NCBI RefSeq assembly: GCF_019880305.1
Contig: NZ_CP082301.1
Span: 7,874,001-7,938,000 of the forward strand
Source: Streptomyces decoyicus
GTDB taxonomy: Bacteria; Actinomycetota; Actinomycetes; Streptomycetales; Streptomycetaceae
Length of the DNA stretch: 64,000 nucleotides
Direction of reading: 5' to 3'
The notes under the pieces are model-generated. The model had not been told where the DNA came from, made no database searches, and worked only from the letters and a program-made list of their open reading frames with translations. Position numbers and translations under genes: made by a program. Below, one piece after another: positions 24,874 through 34,232 of the stretch; positions within the stretch are counted from its first letter, which is position 1; every line of letters starts with the position of its first letter.

Positions 24874-25887
24874 ATGGCCGGAGCCGGAGCTGTGGAGCTG
24901 GACGTTGCGGGGCGCACCGTGCGCCTGTCGCACCCCGACAAGACGTACTACCCGGAGCGTGGTTTCACGAAGCTGGACGTCGCGCAGTACTACCTCGCCG
25001 TCGCCGACGGGGTGCTGCGGGGGCTGCGGGACCGGCCCACCACCATGCAGCGTTTCCCTGACGGCGTCGAGGGCGAGTTCTTCTACCAGAAGCGGGCGCC
25101 CAAAGGACTGCCGGACTGGCTGCCCACCGCCCGTATCGCCTTCCCCAGCGGACGGTTCGCCGACGAGATGTGCCCCACCGAGCCCGCGGCGGTCCTCTGG
25201 GCCGCCAACCTGGGATGTCTGACGTTCCATCCGTGGCCCGTCCGCCGCGGTGACACCGAGCACCCCGACGAACTGCGGATCGACCTCGACCCGCAGCCCG
25301 GCACCGACTTCGCGGATGCCGTCCGGGTCGCCCACCTCCTGCGCGAGCTGCTGGCGGAGCACGGGCTGCGCGGCTGGCCCAAGACGTCCGGTGGCCGTGG
25401 CGTGCACGTCTATGTCCCGATCCAGCCCCGCTGGACGTTCACCGAGGTCAGACGGGCCGCGATCACCCTGGCCCGGGCGCTGGAACGCCGGATGCCGGAG
25501 CTGGTGACCTCGGCCTGGTGGAAGGAGGAACGCGGCGCGAAGGTCTTCGTCGACTACAACCAGATGGCCCGGGACCGGACCATCGCCTCCGCCTACTCGC
25601 TGCGCGCCCGGCCTCGCGCGACCGTCTCCACACCGCTGCGCTGGGACGAGCTGCCCGACGCCGCGCCCGAGGACTTCGATCTGCGGACGGTCCCCCCGCG
25701 GTTCGCCGAACTCGGCGATGTGCATGCGGACATGGCGGACCATGCCTTCGGCCTGGAATCCGTCCTGGAGCTCGCGGACCGTCAGGAGGCGGACGAAGGA
25801 CTGGGTGATATGCCGTATCCGCCCGACCACCCGAAGATGCCGGGGGAGCCTTCCAGGGTCCAGCCGAGCCGGGCCCGTAAGCGCTAG
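24874..25887 (+). CDS. LigD-type polymerase/primase domain protein
   Basis: This 337-residue archaeo-eukaryotic primase-fold polymerase fills gaps and adds ribonucleotides during end joining. Catalytic acidic residues are D137 and D139 in LRIDLDPQ. The nucleotide-binding motif SGGRGVHVYVP and a WWKEERGAKVFVDYNQMARDRT-type motif follow (key residues K, D, N, R). It matches the free-standing PolDom of Streptomyces and mycobacteria in length. It is paired with the divergent ligase gene; a common regulatory region is likely. Confidence 0.94.
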   Translation: MAGAGAVELDVAGRTVRLSHPDKTYYPERGFTKLDVAQYYLAVADGVLRGLRDRPTTMQRFPDGVEGEFFYQKRAPKGLPDWLPTARIAFPSGRFADEMCPTEPAAVLWAANLGCLTFHPWPVRRGDTEHPDELRIDLDPQPGTDFADAVRVAHLLRELLAEHGLRGWPKTSGGRGVHVYVPIQPRWTFTEVRRAAITLARALERRMPELVTSAWWKEERGAKVFVDYNQMARDRTIASAYSLRARPRATVSTPLRWDELPDAAPEDFDLRTVPPRFAELGDVHADMADHAFGLESVLELADRQEADEGLGDMPYPPDHPKMPGEPSRVQPSRARKR

Positions 25888-25968
25888 GCATCCGACCTTG
25901 GGGGCTGAAGGCGGCGAGGTACGTGGTCAACGGGCGGCTCCGTCTGCTCCGCTGCTCCGCCCCCGGGT

Positions 25969-26112
25969 TCAGCCCTTCTCCTTGATCTTCTTCATGGTGA
26001 GGGGGGATTCGAGCCGCAGGACGGCGGGCAGTCCGCTCAGTTTGCCGGTGAGGAAGGCTTCGTAGGCGGCATGGTCGGCGACCGCGATGCGGAGGAAGCA
26101 GCCGGCCACCGC
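25969..26112 (-). pseudogene. Remnant of an Lrp/AsnC regulator (C-terminal domain)
   Basis: The last 47 codons on this strand read FLRIAVADHAAYEAFLTGKL and continue to SPLTMKKIKEKG before a stop. This fits the end of the ligand-binding RAM domain of Lrp/AsnC regulators. No start codon, ribosome binding site, helix-turn-helix or N-terminal half of the RAM domain precedes it; upstream codons are low-complexity and unrelated. It is best read as the surviving 3' end of a decayed gene. Confidence 0.65.
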
Positions 26113-26557
26113 GTCCGGCGGCCCACCCACGGCAAGCACGAGGTTCTGCTGTTGCCGCCGCTGGCCGGGCGGATGGAGCTGTGGGCGGCCGGTGTCACCT
26201 CCGAGCGGTCCCGCGAGGTGAGGGTCGCCGAGAGCACCGGCCAGTCCGCCTGGACTGGCCGGGCCGGCCGAGGCGGCCGACCGCCCGCAGGTCCGGCGCG
26301 CCCACCGCCGGCCGCGCGGGGACGATCGACCCGAACGGGGGTACCGGCCGTGGCCGTCACGGGGCGGGACCGGCCTCGCCGTTCGTATGCCGACGGGGCG
26401 CCCGGTCCCCGTACCCCGGCATGCGCGCGCCCGGTCCGCGCGGGAACATTCCGCACGTGGCGCATGACAGGAAGGCACCGGAGGCGGACCACCAGCACGC
26501 ACCTCTGTGTCCGGGGACCCGGATGACGCGGCACCCTTCGCCGGACGCAGGCAGCAC
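26113..26557. other. Non-coding gap between Lrp remnant and PAS-phosphatase gene
   Basis: No convincing gene on either strand; the open frames here are compositionally driven. It presumably holds the promoter of the following phosphatase gene. Confidence 0.5.
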
Positions 26558-27784
26558 GTGAGCGCATTCCCGATCGACTATGCGGCGGTCTTCCAGGCGC
26601 TGCCGGGCGGAGCGCTGCTGCTCACCCCGCAGTTCGTGATCGCCGATGCCAACGCGGCCCTGCTGCAGCGGGCCGGGCGCGAACGCCACGAACTGATCGG
26701 GCGCCCCCTCTTCGACGTCTTCCCCGACAATCCCGACGACCCCGGCGCGTCGGGTATGCGCAACCTCCGGGCCTCCCTGGAACGCGTGGTGGCCACCGGC
26801 GCGCGCGACTCCATGGCGTTGCAGCGCTACGACATCGAGGCGCCGGGGCGGCCCGGGACGTTCGAGGAGCGCTACTGGAGCCCGGTCAATGTGCCCGTGC
26901 TCGACGCCGACGGACGGGTGCGGCTGATCGTGCACCGGGTGGAGGAGGTCACCGAGATCGTCCGGGCCGGTGCCGGTGACCATCCCGGCGACCGGGTGCG
27001 GATGGAGGCCGAGCTCTTCACCCGCGCCCAGGATCTCCAGGAGGTCAACGAAAGACTCCGCCGGGCCCGGGTCCGGGAGCGGGAGGTGGTGCTGGCGCTC
27101 CAGGAAGCGATGCTCCCCGCGCCCGGGCCCGTGGGGCACCACCGGGCAGCGGTGCGCTACCGGCCCGCGGTCGGCGCGCTCAATGTCTGCGGCGACTGGT
27201 ACGACCTGGCCGATCTGCCCGGGGACCGGATGGCGGTGGCGGTCGGCGACGTCGTCGGCCACGGCCTGGCCGCCGCCTGCGTCATGGGACAGCTCCGCAG
27301 CGCGCTGAGCGCCGCCGCCCGGGTCGCCGACGGCCCCGCCCGGGCGCTGGAGGTACTGGGGATCTACGCCCGCTCCGTGGACGGCGCGGAGTCCACCACC
27401 GCGGTGCAGGCCGTCATCGACTGGTCCACGCACACCCTCTCCTACAGCAGCGCCGGTCATCCCCCGCCGGCCCTGCTGCACCCGGACGGCACCGTGGAAC
27501 TGCTGGACCGGGCGACCGACCCGCCGTTGGGGGCGCGGCCCGAGCATGTGGACCGCCCGGAGGCGCAGGTCGCCTTCGCCGACGATGCCGTGCTGGTCCT
27601 CTACACGGACGGGCTGATCGAGCGCCGTCACGAGGACATCGACGTCGGTCTGGCGCGGCTGGCCGAGGCGCTGACCCGGCATCGGGGCGCCGACGCCGAG
27701 ACGCTGGCCGACGCGCTGCTGGCGGATCTGCTGCCGCCCGGCGGCGCCACCGACGATGCGGCCCTCGTCATCATCCGACTCTGA
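26558..27784 (+). CDS. PAS-domain PP2C (SpoIIE-type) phosphatase
   Basis: This 408-residue protein joins a PAS sensor to a phosphatase output. The PAS fold covers residues ~5-125 (FQALPGGALLLTPQFVIADA, then ERYWSPVNVPVLDADGRV). A coiled-coil helix at ~150-190 (LQEVNERLRRARVREREVVLALQEAML) links it to a PP2C domain (CGDWYDL, GDVVGHG, LYTDGLIE, TDDAALVII). It is cytoplasmic. The first metal motif has Cys in place of the usual Gly before GDWYD, with the acidic ligand kept. Start GTG 26558 is preferred because of AGG upstream; GTG 26507 adds 17 residues and lacks a site. Confidence 0.9.
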   Translation: MSAFPIDYAAVFQALPGGALLLTPQFVIADANAALLQRAGRERHELIGRPLFDVFPDNPDDPGASGMRNLRASLERVVATGARDSMALQRYDIEAPGRPGTFEERYWSPVNVPVLDADGRVRLIVHRVEEVTEIVRAGAGDHPGDRVRMEAELFTRAQDLQEVNERLRRARVREREVVLALQEAMLPAPGPVGHHRAAVRYRPAVGALNVCGDWYDLADLPGDRMAVAVGDVVGHGLAAACVMGQLRSALSAAARVADGPARALEVLGIYARSVDGAESTTAVQAVIDWSTHTLSYSSAGHPPPALLHPDGTVELLDRATDPPLGARPEHVDRPEAQVAFADDAVLVLYTDGLIERRHEDIDVGLARLAEALTRHRGADAETLADALLADLLPPGGATDDAALVIIRL

Positions 27785-27937
27785 TCAGGCCGTTCACCAG
27801 GACGCTTTGCCGTTTCATTGCCGCGAGTGGAGCAATTCTTGGGGCCGTTGGAGTGGCTGTACGCCGTGTCTGCAGGGTTTTCGGTGGGGCGCGGTACTCA
27901 TCGAATGTCAGATTTCCTGCCAAACAGGAGAAACGCA

Positions 27938-28267
27938 ATGCGCAAGTTCATAGGCCGCTCCGTGGCCACCGCGGCCCTTGCCGCCGCTACCGTCCTCCCG
28001 CTCGCCGGCATTGCTTCGGCCACCCCGCAGGCGCCGGCCGCATCGTCAAAGGGCGACCACCACGGTCGTCACCACCACGGTCATCACCACTACAGGCACC
28101 ACTGCCACCACAACGGCGGCTTCAACGGCTTCAACGGCTTCGGCGGCTTCGGCGGCTTCGGCGGTTTCGGCGGCTACAACGGCTACAACGGCTTCGGCGG
28201 CTGCGGCTACGGCAACTACGGCTACGGCTTCGGGGGCTTCCCCTTCGGCCTGCTGGGCATCCTCTGA
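27938..28267 (+). CDS. Small secreted His/Gly-rich protein
   Basis: This 109-residue protein has a clear Sec signal peptide (MRKFIGRSVATAALAAATV..., cleavage near ASA at about residue 28). The mature part has a histidine-rich block (HHGRHHHGHHHYRHHCHH) that could bind metal. A Gly/Phe/Asn/Tyr repeat follows (GFGGF, GYNGYN units) and the end is hydrophobic. GGAG lies upstream of the ATG. The gene is monocistronic, between a hairpin terminator and a phosphatase gene. No homologue with known function comes to mind; a role in metal binding or as a self-associating surface protein is inference. Confidence 0.82.
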   Translation: MRKFIGRSVATAALAAATVLPLAGIASATPQAPAASSKGDHHGRHHHGHHHYRHHCHHNGGFNGFNGFGGFGGFGGFGGYNGYNGFGGCGYGNYGYGFGGFPFGLLGIL

Positions 28268-28286
28268 CCGGCAGTAGCACTGACAG

Positions 28287-28313
28287 GCCGCCGCAGCCCT
28301 GGGCTGCGGCGGC
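28287..28313. terminator. Bidirectional terminator
   Basis: GCCGCCGCAGCCC and GGGCTGCGGCGGC form a 12-13 bp perfect stem with a minimal loop between the convergent His-rich protein and acyl-CoA ligase genes. Confidence 0.85.
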
Positions 28314-28322
28314 TCGTCGCTG

Positions 28323-29870
28323 TCATGCCACGGTGCCGGCCTCCTGCTCGGCCCGCCGGCGCAGCTCCTTCTTGTCGGGCTTCCCGGCGTCGGTCAGCGG
28401 CAGCGCGTCGACAAAGGTGACCCGGGCCGGTTCGTACATCGCGCCCCGTTCCGCGCAGACCATCTCGCGCAGCTGCTGCTCGTCGACGGTGCCGCCGGGC
28501 GCCCGCACCACCGTGGCGTGCACCCGCTCCATGCGGTCGGCGTCCCGGACACCGAAAACGGCGCTCTGCAGTACCTGCGGGTGCGAGTTCAGCAGGTCCT
28601 CCAGTTCGGTGGTGTACACATGGCCGCCGACCACGACGATCATGTCCTTGAGCCGGTCGACGATCGTCAAGTAGCCCTCGTCGTCGAGGAATCCGATGTC
28701 CCCCGTGTGCAGCCAGCCCTCGCGCAGCACCTCGGCGGTCAGCTCGGGCTGCTTCCAGTACCCCTTCATGATCATGTCGGAGCGCACACAGACCTCGCCG
28801 TGCTCGCCGGCCGGCAGATCGCGGCCCGACTCGTCGCGGATCGCCACCTCGACGTCGGGCAGCACCTTCCCCGCGGACCGCAGCCGCTCGGGCCGCTGCG
28901 GGTCGTGGTCCTCCTGGGTGAGCACGCTGATGCCGCCGGCCTCGTTCTGCCCGTAACCCTGCATCAGCACCGGGCCGAACGCCCGTACCGCGTCGGCTAT
29001 CCGGGCGGGGGAGGCCTGGCAGCCGCCGTACGTCAGCAGCCGCAGGCTGGAGGTGTCGGTGTGGCGGGCGTCGGGGTGGTCCATCAGCTGGTAGAGCAGC
29101 GGCGGCAGCAGGAACAGGTCGGTGATGCGCTCGCGTTCGATGGCGGCGAGTGCGGTGCCCGGGTCGAAGTCGTCGAGCAGGACGACGGTGCCGCCCGCGT
29201 GCAGGGTGCTGTCGGCCATCAGGCCCGCAGCGTGCGCGAGGGTGGTGCAGACCAGCTGCCGGCGGGCGGACTCCGGCTCCTGCTGGATCACGCCGTGGAA
29301 CCAGCGCGCCTGGTCGAAGGTGGTGCAGATGCCCTTGGGGTGGCCGGTCGTACCGCCGGTGTGGCGGATGGTGCACACATCGTCGGGCCGGGCCCGGCTC
29401 GCGTACGGCTCGTCGGACTGCCCGGCCGCCAGCTCCAGCAGATCCGTGCCCACCTTGGCGGGGCCGAGTACGAGGACCTCCGGCACCGGTGCCAATTCGA
29501 TGACCTCGGCGGCGCGTTCGGCATGGCGCGGGTCGACGATCAGGGCGCGGGTCTCGACATCGCGGACGATGGCGGCCTGGGACTCGGCGGACAGCTTGTT
29601 GTAGAGGTAATTGACCCGGGCGCCGATCAGGTTGGCCGCGTAACGGGCGGCGATGATCTCCGGGAGGTTGCCGCTCAGCAGCGTGACGGTCGCTCCGCGG
29701 TCGACGCCGCGGGCGCGCAGGGCACGTGCCATGCGGTGGACCAGTGAACGGAACTCACCTGCGGTGACGCGGCGGCCTTGGTGGACCAGGGCTTCGCGCG
29801 CCGGGTCGGCGCTAAGGACATCGAGGTTCTCCTCCACGTAGGTACGGAATGTCCGGGCGGCGGTGGGCAT
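28323..29870 (-). CDS. AMP-dependent acyl-CoA synthetase/ligase
   Basis: This 515-residue ANL-superfamily enzyme activates a carboxylic acid with ATP and CoA. The AMP-binding P-loop is TGGTTGHPKG, the adenylate motif is QGYGQNEAGG, and the hinge region reads GWLHTGDIGFLDDEGYLTIVDR. The catalytic C-terminal lysine lies in LTDAGKPDKKEL. Substrate is not readable from sequence; fatty acyl or aryl acids are possible. It is a single gene behind a MarR-type palindrome, suggesting control by an acid or phenolic ligand. Confidence 0.92.
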   Translation of the reverse strand: MPTAARTFRTYVEENLDVLSADPAREALVHQGRRVTAGEFRSLVHRMARALRARGVDRGATVTLLSGNLPEIIAARYAANLIGARVNYLYNKLSAESQAAIVRDVETRALIVDPRHAERAAEVIELAPVPEVLVLGPAKVGTDLLELAAGQSDEPYASRARPDDVCTIRHTGGTTGHPKGICTTFDQARWFHGVIQQEPESARRQLVCTTLAHAAGLMADSTLHAGGTVVLLDDFDPGTALAAIERERITDLFLLPPLLYQLMDHPDARHTDTSSLRLLTYGGCQASPARIADAVRAFGPVLMQGYGQNEAGGISVLTQEDHDPQRPERLRSAGKVLPDVEVAIRDESGRDLPAGEHGEVCVRSDMIMKGYWKQPELTAEVLREGWLHTGDIGFLDDEGYLTIVDRLKDMIVVVGGHVYTTELEDLLNSHPQVLQSAVFGVRDADRMERVHATVVRAPGGTVDEQQLREMVCAERGAMYEPARVTFVDALPLTDAGKPDKKELRRRAEQEAGTVA

Positions 29871-29934
29871 GATGTGAGGCTTCCTCCTGACACCGGCGGG
29901 CGCAGTCCGCTACGCCGGATGCGATATGCATGTA

Positions 29935-29957
29935 TTTAGTTGCTAGAGGCAACTAAA
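29935..29957. promoter_or_regulatory. MarR-type operator palindrome
   Basis: TTTAGTTGC-TAGAG-GCAACTAAA is a perfect 9-bp inverted repeat 65-87 bases upstream of the acyl-CoA ligase start. The TAGTTGC/GCAACTA half sites resemble those bound by MarR-family regulators in actinobacteria. No MarR gene is adjacent. Confidence 0.7.
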
Positions 29958-30316
29958 GTCAGGGTAGTCGCTGTAGATCGACATCTCCAAGTCGGACGGT
30001 GACGCCCGGGAGAGGCCCGGCGGTCACGCAGGGGCACAGCCCTTGCGGCGTCCGGCCACTGCCCCGCCGGCCTCGCTCGCAAGCGCGTCCGGAATCATCG
30101 CCCCGAATATCGCCAACGCGCTCGCCGACCCGGGAACAGCGACGGATAATGCTCCCTCGCGCACGGGGCGCCGATGCCCTGCGGATCTCGCTCTCCCTGC
30201 GGGTCCGTCCCGTGGCGAGAGATGATGGAGAGCAACGAAAGCACAGCGAGAATCGGCCGATGCACGGAGAGCGCCACGGCTGTCGGTCTGCGGTGACCGG
30301 CGGAAGGAGTACCTGG
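29958..30316. other. Intergenic region upstream of PAS-GAF phosphatase
   Basis: GC-rich, without a supported gene. Frames reading into 30317 lack domain-like sequence, and a good ribosome binding site (GGAAGGAG, 30302-30309) fixes the downstream start. No clear promoter boxes found. Confidence 0.45.
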
Positions 30317-32401
30317 ATGGGTGCGACCGACGCGTTCCCCGAGGGTGCTCCCCCTGTCGGGGCCACACCGGGGCAGCCCGGCGGCCTGATGGACGTGCTG
30401 GGCGTGGCCGCGGTGATGCTGGACGCGGACGGGCGGATCACCCTGTGGAGCCCCCAGGCCGAGCAGCTCTTCGGCTGGAGCGCGGAGGAAGCACTCGGCC
30501 GGCCCGCCGCGCAGCTGCTGGTCGGACCGGAGCACTTCGATCTGGTGCTGAGTCTCTTCTCCCAGGTCATGGCGGGCGGCGAGAGCTGGGCGGGGGTCTT
30601 CCCTGTCCAGCACAAGGACGGCAGCACCCGGCTCGTCGAGTTCCGCAATATGCGGCTGCTGGACGAGCGCGGGGAGTCGTACGCCCTGGGCATCGCCACC
30701 GACCAGGCCGTGCTGCGGCGGGTCGAGCGGGATCTGGCGCTGTCGGTGCGCCTGGTCGCCCAGTCGCCGATCGGCCTGGCGGTCCTGGACACCGCGCTGC
30801 GCTTCGTCATGGTCAATCCGGCGCTGGAGCGCATCAACGAGCTGCCCGCCGACCAGCACATCGGCCGCGACGTCGGGGAGGCCCTGTCCTTTCTGGACAC
30901 CGGCACCGTCGTGTCCAGAATGCGCGAGGTCCTCGACACCGGGACACCGCTGCTCGACCAGTTCACCGTCGGCCGCACCGCCTCCGACCCCCACGCGGAC
31001 CGGGCCTGGTCGGTGTCGTACTACCGGCTGGAGGACGCCCACGGCCGGGTGCTGGGGCTGGCCACGTCCGTCGTGGACGTCACCGAGCAGCACCGCGCCG
31101 CCACCGAGGCCGCCCGCGCCCGCAGGCGGCTGGCCGTCATCGCCGACGCCTCCGCCACCGTCGGCACCACCCTCGACGTCGACCAGACCGCCCATGAACT
31201 GGCCGACGTCATCGTGCCCGAGCTGGCGGACCTGGCTGCGGTCGATGTCCTCGACGCCGTGCTCGCGGGCCGCCGCCCGACCTCGCTGTCCCGCGGCGGC
31301 CCGGCCCGTTTCCGGGCGCTCGCCGTGGCCACGGCCTACTCCACCGAGGCCGTGCGCGCCGCCGACCCCACCGGCCAGATCGCCTCCTACGAAGCCGACC
31401 GGCTGATCACCCGCTGTGTGACCGAAGCCCGTCCGGTGCGCATCGCCCACGTGGGTCCGGACGATCTGTCGCACATCGCCGCGGACCCGCAGGGCGCCGC
31501 CCTCCTGGGCAAGGCCGGACTCCACTCCTATCTGGCCGTACCGCTGATCGCCCGCGGCGAGGTCCTCGGCGCGCTGTCGCTGTACCGCGTCCGCAACCAG
31601 GAGCCGTTCGACGAGGACGATGCGGTGCTGGCGGTCGAGCTGGCCGCCCGGGCAGCGGTCTGCATCGACAACGCCCGCTCGTACCAGAGCGAACGCCGCA
31701 CCGCGCTCACCCTCCAGCGCCATCTGATGAACCACCGGCCGCCGCAGCCCACGGCCATGGAGATCGCCTACCGCTACCAGCCCGCCCAGGCGGCCAGCGA
31801 GGTCGGCGGTGACTGGTTCGACGCCATTCCGGTGGCCGGCGACAAGACCGCGCTGGTGGTCGGCGACGTCATGGGCAGCGGAATCAACGCCGCCGCCACC
31901 ATGGGCCAACTGCGCACCACCACCCGCGCGCTGGCCGACCTCGACCTCGATCCGGCCGAGGTGCTGCGCCACCTCGACCACATCGCGGTCGGTCTCGACC
32001 CGGCCTTCGCCACCTGTCTGTACGCCGTGTACGACCCGCACCGCACCCTGTGCCGGATCGCCGTCGCCGGGCATCTGCCGCCCATCGTGGTCCGCCCGGA
32101 CCGGCCGCCCGAACTCCTCGATCTGCCCACGGGGGCGCCGCTCGGGGTCGGGGGCGTCCCCTTCGAGCAGACCACGGTTGCGCTCCGCGACGGCGACCTG
32201 CTGGTGCTCTACACCGATGGGCTGATCGAAACCCGGGACCAGCCCATCGACGCCCGTCTGGACATCCTGCTGGAGCTGCTGGCGGAGCCCGAGCGGGATC
32301 TGGAGGACCTCTGCGACCGCCTCCTCGGCGCGCTGCGCGATGAGCACGACCACGACGACGTGGCGCTGCTCATCGCCCGCGTGCACGCACACGAGGACTG
32401 A
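30317..32401 (+). CDS. PAS-PAS-GAF-PP2C phosphatase
   Basis: This 694-residue cytoplasmic protein has two PAS domains (about 20-140, MLDADGRITLWSPQAEQLFG; about 145-260, QSPIGLAVLDTALRF). A GAF domain follows (about 275-455, HSYLAVPLIARGEVLGALSL), then a SpoIIE/RsbU PP2C domain (about 470-690; GGDWFDA, GDVMGSG, LYTDGLIE, DDVALLI). There is no HATPase module. It is predicted to dephosphorylate an anti-anti-sigma factor in response to ligand or redox input. Start ATG 30317 has the site GGAAGGAG 7 nt upstream. Confidence 0.93.
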   Translation: MGATDAFPEGAPPVGATPGQPGGLMDVLGVAAVMLDADGRITLWSPQAEQLFGWSAEEALGRPAAQLLVGPEHFDLVLSLFSQVMAGGESWAGVFPVQHKDGSTRLVEFRNMRLLDERGESYALGIATDQAVLRRVERDLALSVRLVAQSPIGLAVLDTALRFVMVNPALERINELPADQHIGRDVGEALSFLDTGTVVSRMREVLDTGTPLLDQFTVGRTASDPHADRAWSVSYYRLEDAHGRVLGLATSVVDVTEQHRAATEAARARRRLAVIADASATVGTTLDVDQTAHELADVIVPELADLAAVDVLDAVLAGRRPTSLSRGGPARFRALAVATAYSTEAVRAADPTGQIASYEADRLITRCVTEARPVRIAHVGPDDLSHIAADPQGAALLGKAGLHSYLAVPLIARGEVLGALSLYRVRNQEPFDEDDAVLAVELAARAAVCIDNARSYQSERRTALTLQRHLMNHRPPQPTAMEIAYRYQPAQAASEVGGDWFDAIPVAGDKTALVVGDVMGSGINAAATMGQLRTTTRALADLDLDPAEVLRHLDHIAVGLDPAFATCLYAVYDPHRTLCRIAVAGHLPPIVVRPDRPPELLDLPTGAPLGVGGVPFEQTTVALRDGDLLVLYTDGLIETRDQPIDARLDILLELLAEPERDLEDLCDRLLGALRDEHDHDDVALLIARVHAHED

Positions 32402-32715
32402 ATCAACGGGCAGCGGATCCGGCGGGACCGCAACGGATTCGGCGGTGTCCCGGCAGGGACGTGCAGTGCTCGTTCGGCCGCGGAATTCGCTTATTTCAGC
32501 GGCTGCGGTGTGGATAAGCGCTCCAAAGGCCCTCGAGGGCTACGGATTTCGTTGTCCGCGGGCCTTAACAAGACCTTGACGTGAGTCGTCGGCGGGGGTT
32601 GTATTCGGTCACCAAAGCGAGGCCTGCGGGATATCCGGGTTCAGGCCGCTTTACGGCGTTCTTCCCCAGGCGCCGCCCCTTCTGCCGCCAGCACTGATGG
32701 GATACGGATACCGAT
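32402..32715 (+). promoter_or_regulatory. Intergenic region with candidate promoter for permease
   Basis: A TTGACG box at 32576-32581 is followed after 17 nt by TTGTAT (32599-32604), a plausible housekeeping promoter for the permease at 32716. A 12-bp palindrome GCCCTCGAGGGC lies upstream at 32529-32540 and could be an operator. No gene is seen. Confidence 0.5.
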
Positions 32716-34173
32716 ATGCCCTACACGCCTGTTGCCCCCGCAGCTCCGGAGCGGGACACCCGTAGTGCGACGGAGGGGGACGCCTCCACCTCCCCCAAAC
32801 TCACCCGGTCGATCGGCGTGGTCGGTGGCACCCTGCTCACGCTGTCCTGTCTGACCCCGGCATCCTCGCTCTTCGTGATCGTGCCGGACTCGTTCGCCGG
32901 TCTGGGCACCGGCACCGCACTGACCATCGCCGTCGCGGCTCTGCTGTGCATCGGGGTGGCCTTCACCTACTCCGAACTCGGCACGCTGATACCGAGCTCG
33001 GGCGGCGAATACGCCATGGTCGGCACGCTCATGGGGCGCCTCGCCGGGTGGCTGGTTTTCATACTCTCGCTGATCGTCGTCATGATCGTGCCGCCCATCA
33101 TCGCCCTGGGCACCGCCGACTATCTGGCACCGATCGTCCGACTCGATCCGCAGCTCACCGCCGCCGGTGTGATGCTGCTGGCCACCGCCATGGGCCTGCT
33201 GGATCTGCGCGCCAACGCCTGGATCACCGGCATCTTCCTGGTGCTGGAGGTCGTCGCCTGCGCGGTGGTCGCCTTTCTCGGCTTCACGCACACCCAGCGG
33301 TCCGCGTCCGTGCTCGTGCACCCCGTGATCGACGCCGGACACGGGCACAGCACCGCCGTCACCGCCGGTCTCATCGTGACCGGGCTGGCCACCGCGCTCT
33401 TCATCCTTCAGGGCTTCTCCACCGCCGTGTACCTCGCGGAGGAGATGGACAACCCCCGCCGCAACGTCTCCCGCACCGTGCTGTGGACCCTCGGCATCGG
33501 CGTCGCCGTCGTGCTGGTCCCGGTGGTCGCGATCACCCTCGGCGCTCCCGACCTGAAGACCCTCGGCGCCGGGGACGTCGCCGGCATGGTGCAGGACTGG
33601 AGCAACTCGGGGGTCGGCACGTTCGTCAGCCTCTGTATCGCCCTGGCGATCATCAACGCGGCGATCGTGATGGTGATCCAGAATTCCCGCGTGGTCTTCG
33701 CCTCGGCGCGTGACGCGGCCTGGCCGACGGCCGTGAACCGGGTCTTCTCGCACGTCGGCCGGCGCTTCGGCTCCCCCTGGGCGGCCACCCTCGCGGTCGG
33801 CGTTCCCGGTGCGGCCCTGTGCTTCGTCAACCTCGACACCCTGAGCGAGGTCACCGGCGTGGCCGTCGCCGCGATGTACGTCTTCGTCGCCCTGGGCGCC
33901 CTGGTCTCGCGCCGTGGCGAGCACAAGCACCGGCCGGCCTGGCGGATGCCGCTGTGGCCGACGGTCCCGGCGCTGCTGATCGTGGTGCTGGCCTGGGTGC
34001 TGTACCAGCAGAGTGCGAAGAGTCTGATCATCACCGGCGTCATCGTGGCGGTCGCCGCGCTGTACTGGGCGTGCTACCTCCGCTCGCGCCAGGAGACGCA
34101 CTGGGTGATCTCGGTACCCGAGGACGAGCAGGCTCCCGTCGAGACGCCGTCCGCGGCCTCGCTGCCTGCGTAG
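32716..34173 (+). CDS. APC-family amino-acid/polyamine permease
   Basis: This 485-residue membrane protein has about 12 predicted helices. APC features include GVVGGTLLTLSCLTPASSLF in TM1 and IPSSGGEYAMVGTLMGRLAGW spanning the TM3 entry. A TM6-7 segment reads FSTAVYLAEEMDNPRRNVSRT. The sequence between TM helices is short and the C-terminal tail is acidic. It is distinct from the permease at 19768. No catabolic gene is adjacent; substrate unknown. Confidence 0.9.
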   Translation: MPYTPVAPAAPERDTRSATEGDASTSPKLTRSIGVVGGTLLTLSCLTPASSLFVIVPDSFAGLGTGTALTIAVAALLCIGVAFTYSELGTLIPSSGGEYAMVGTLMGRLAGWLVFILSLIVVMIVPPIIALGTADYLAPIVRLDPQLTAAGVMLLATAMGLLDLRANAWITGIFLVLEVVACAVVAFLGFTHTQRSASVLVHPVIDAGHGHSTAVTAGLIVTGLATALFILQGFSTAVYLAEEMDNPRRNVSRTVLWTLGIGVAVVLVPVVAITLGAPDLKTLGAGDVAGMVQDWSNSGVGTFVSLCIALAIINAAIVMVIQNSRVVFASARDAAWPTAVNRVFSHVGRRFGSPWAATLAVGVPGAALCFVNLDTLSEVTGVAVAAMYVFVALGALVSRRGEHKHRPAWRMPLWPTVPALLIVVLAWVLYQQSAKSLIITGVIVAVAALYWACYLRSRQETHWVISVPEDEQAPVETPSAASLPA

Positions 34174-34194
34174 GGCCCTGAAGGCCCCGGAACC

Positions 34195-34232
34195 GCCCGC
34201 CCCGGCCCCGGCCCGGGCGGGCCTTCTTCTTT
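34195..34232 (+). terminator. Terminator after permease
   Basis: GCCCGCCC (34195-34202) pairs with GGGCGGGC (34215-34222) and is followed by a pyrimidine run CTTCTTCTTT, close to a classical intrinsic terminator. Confidence 0.75.
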
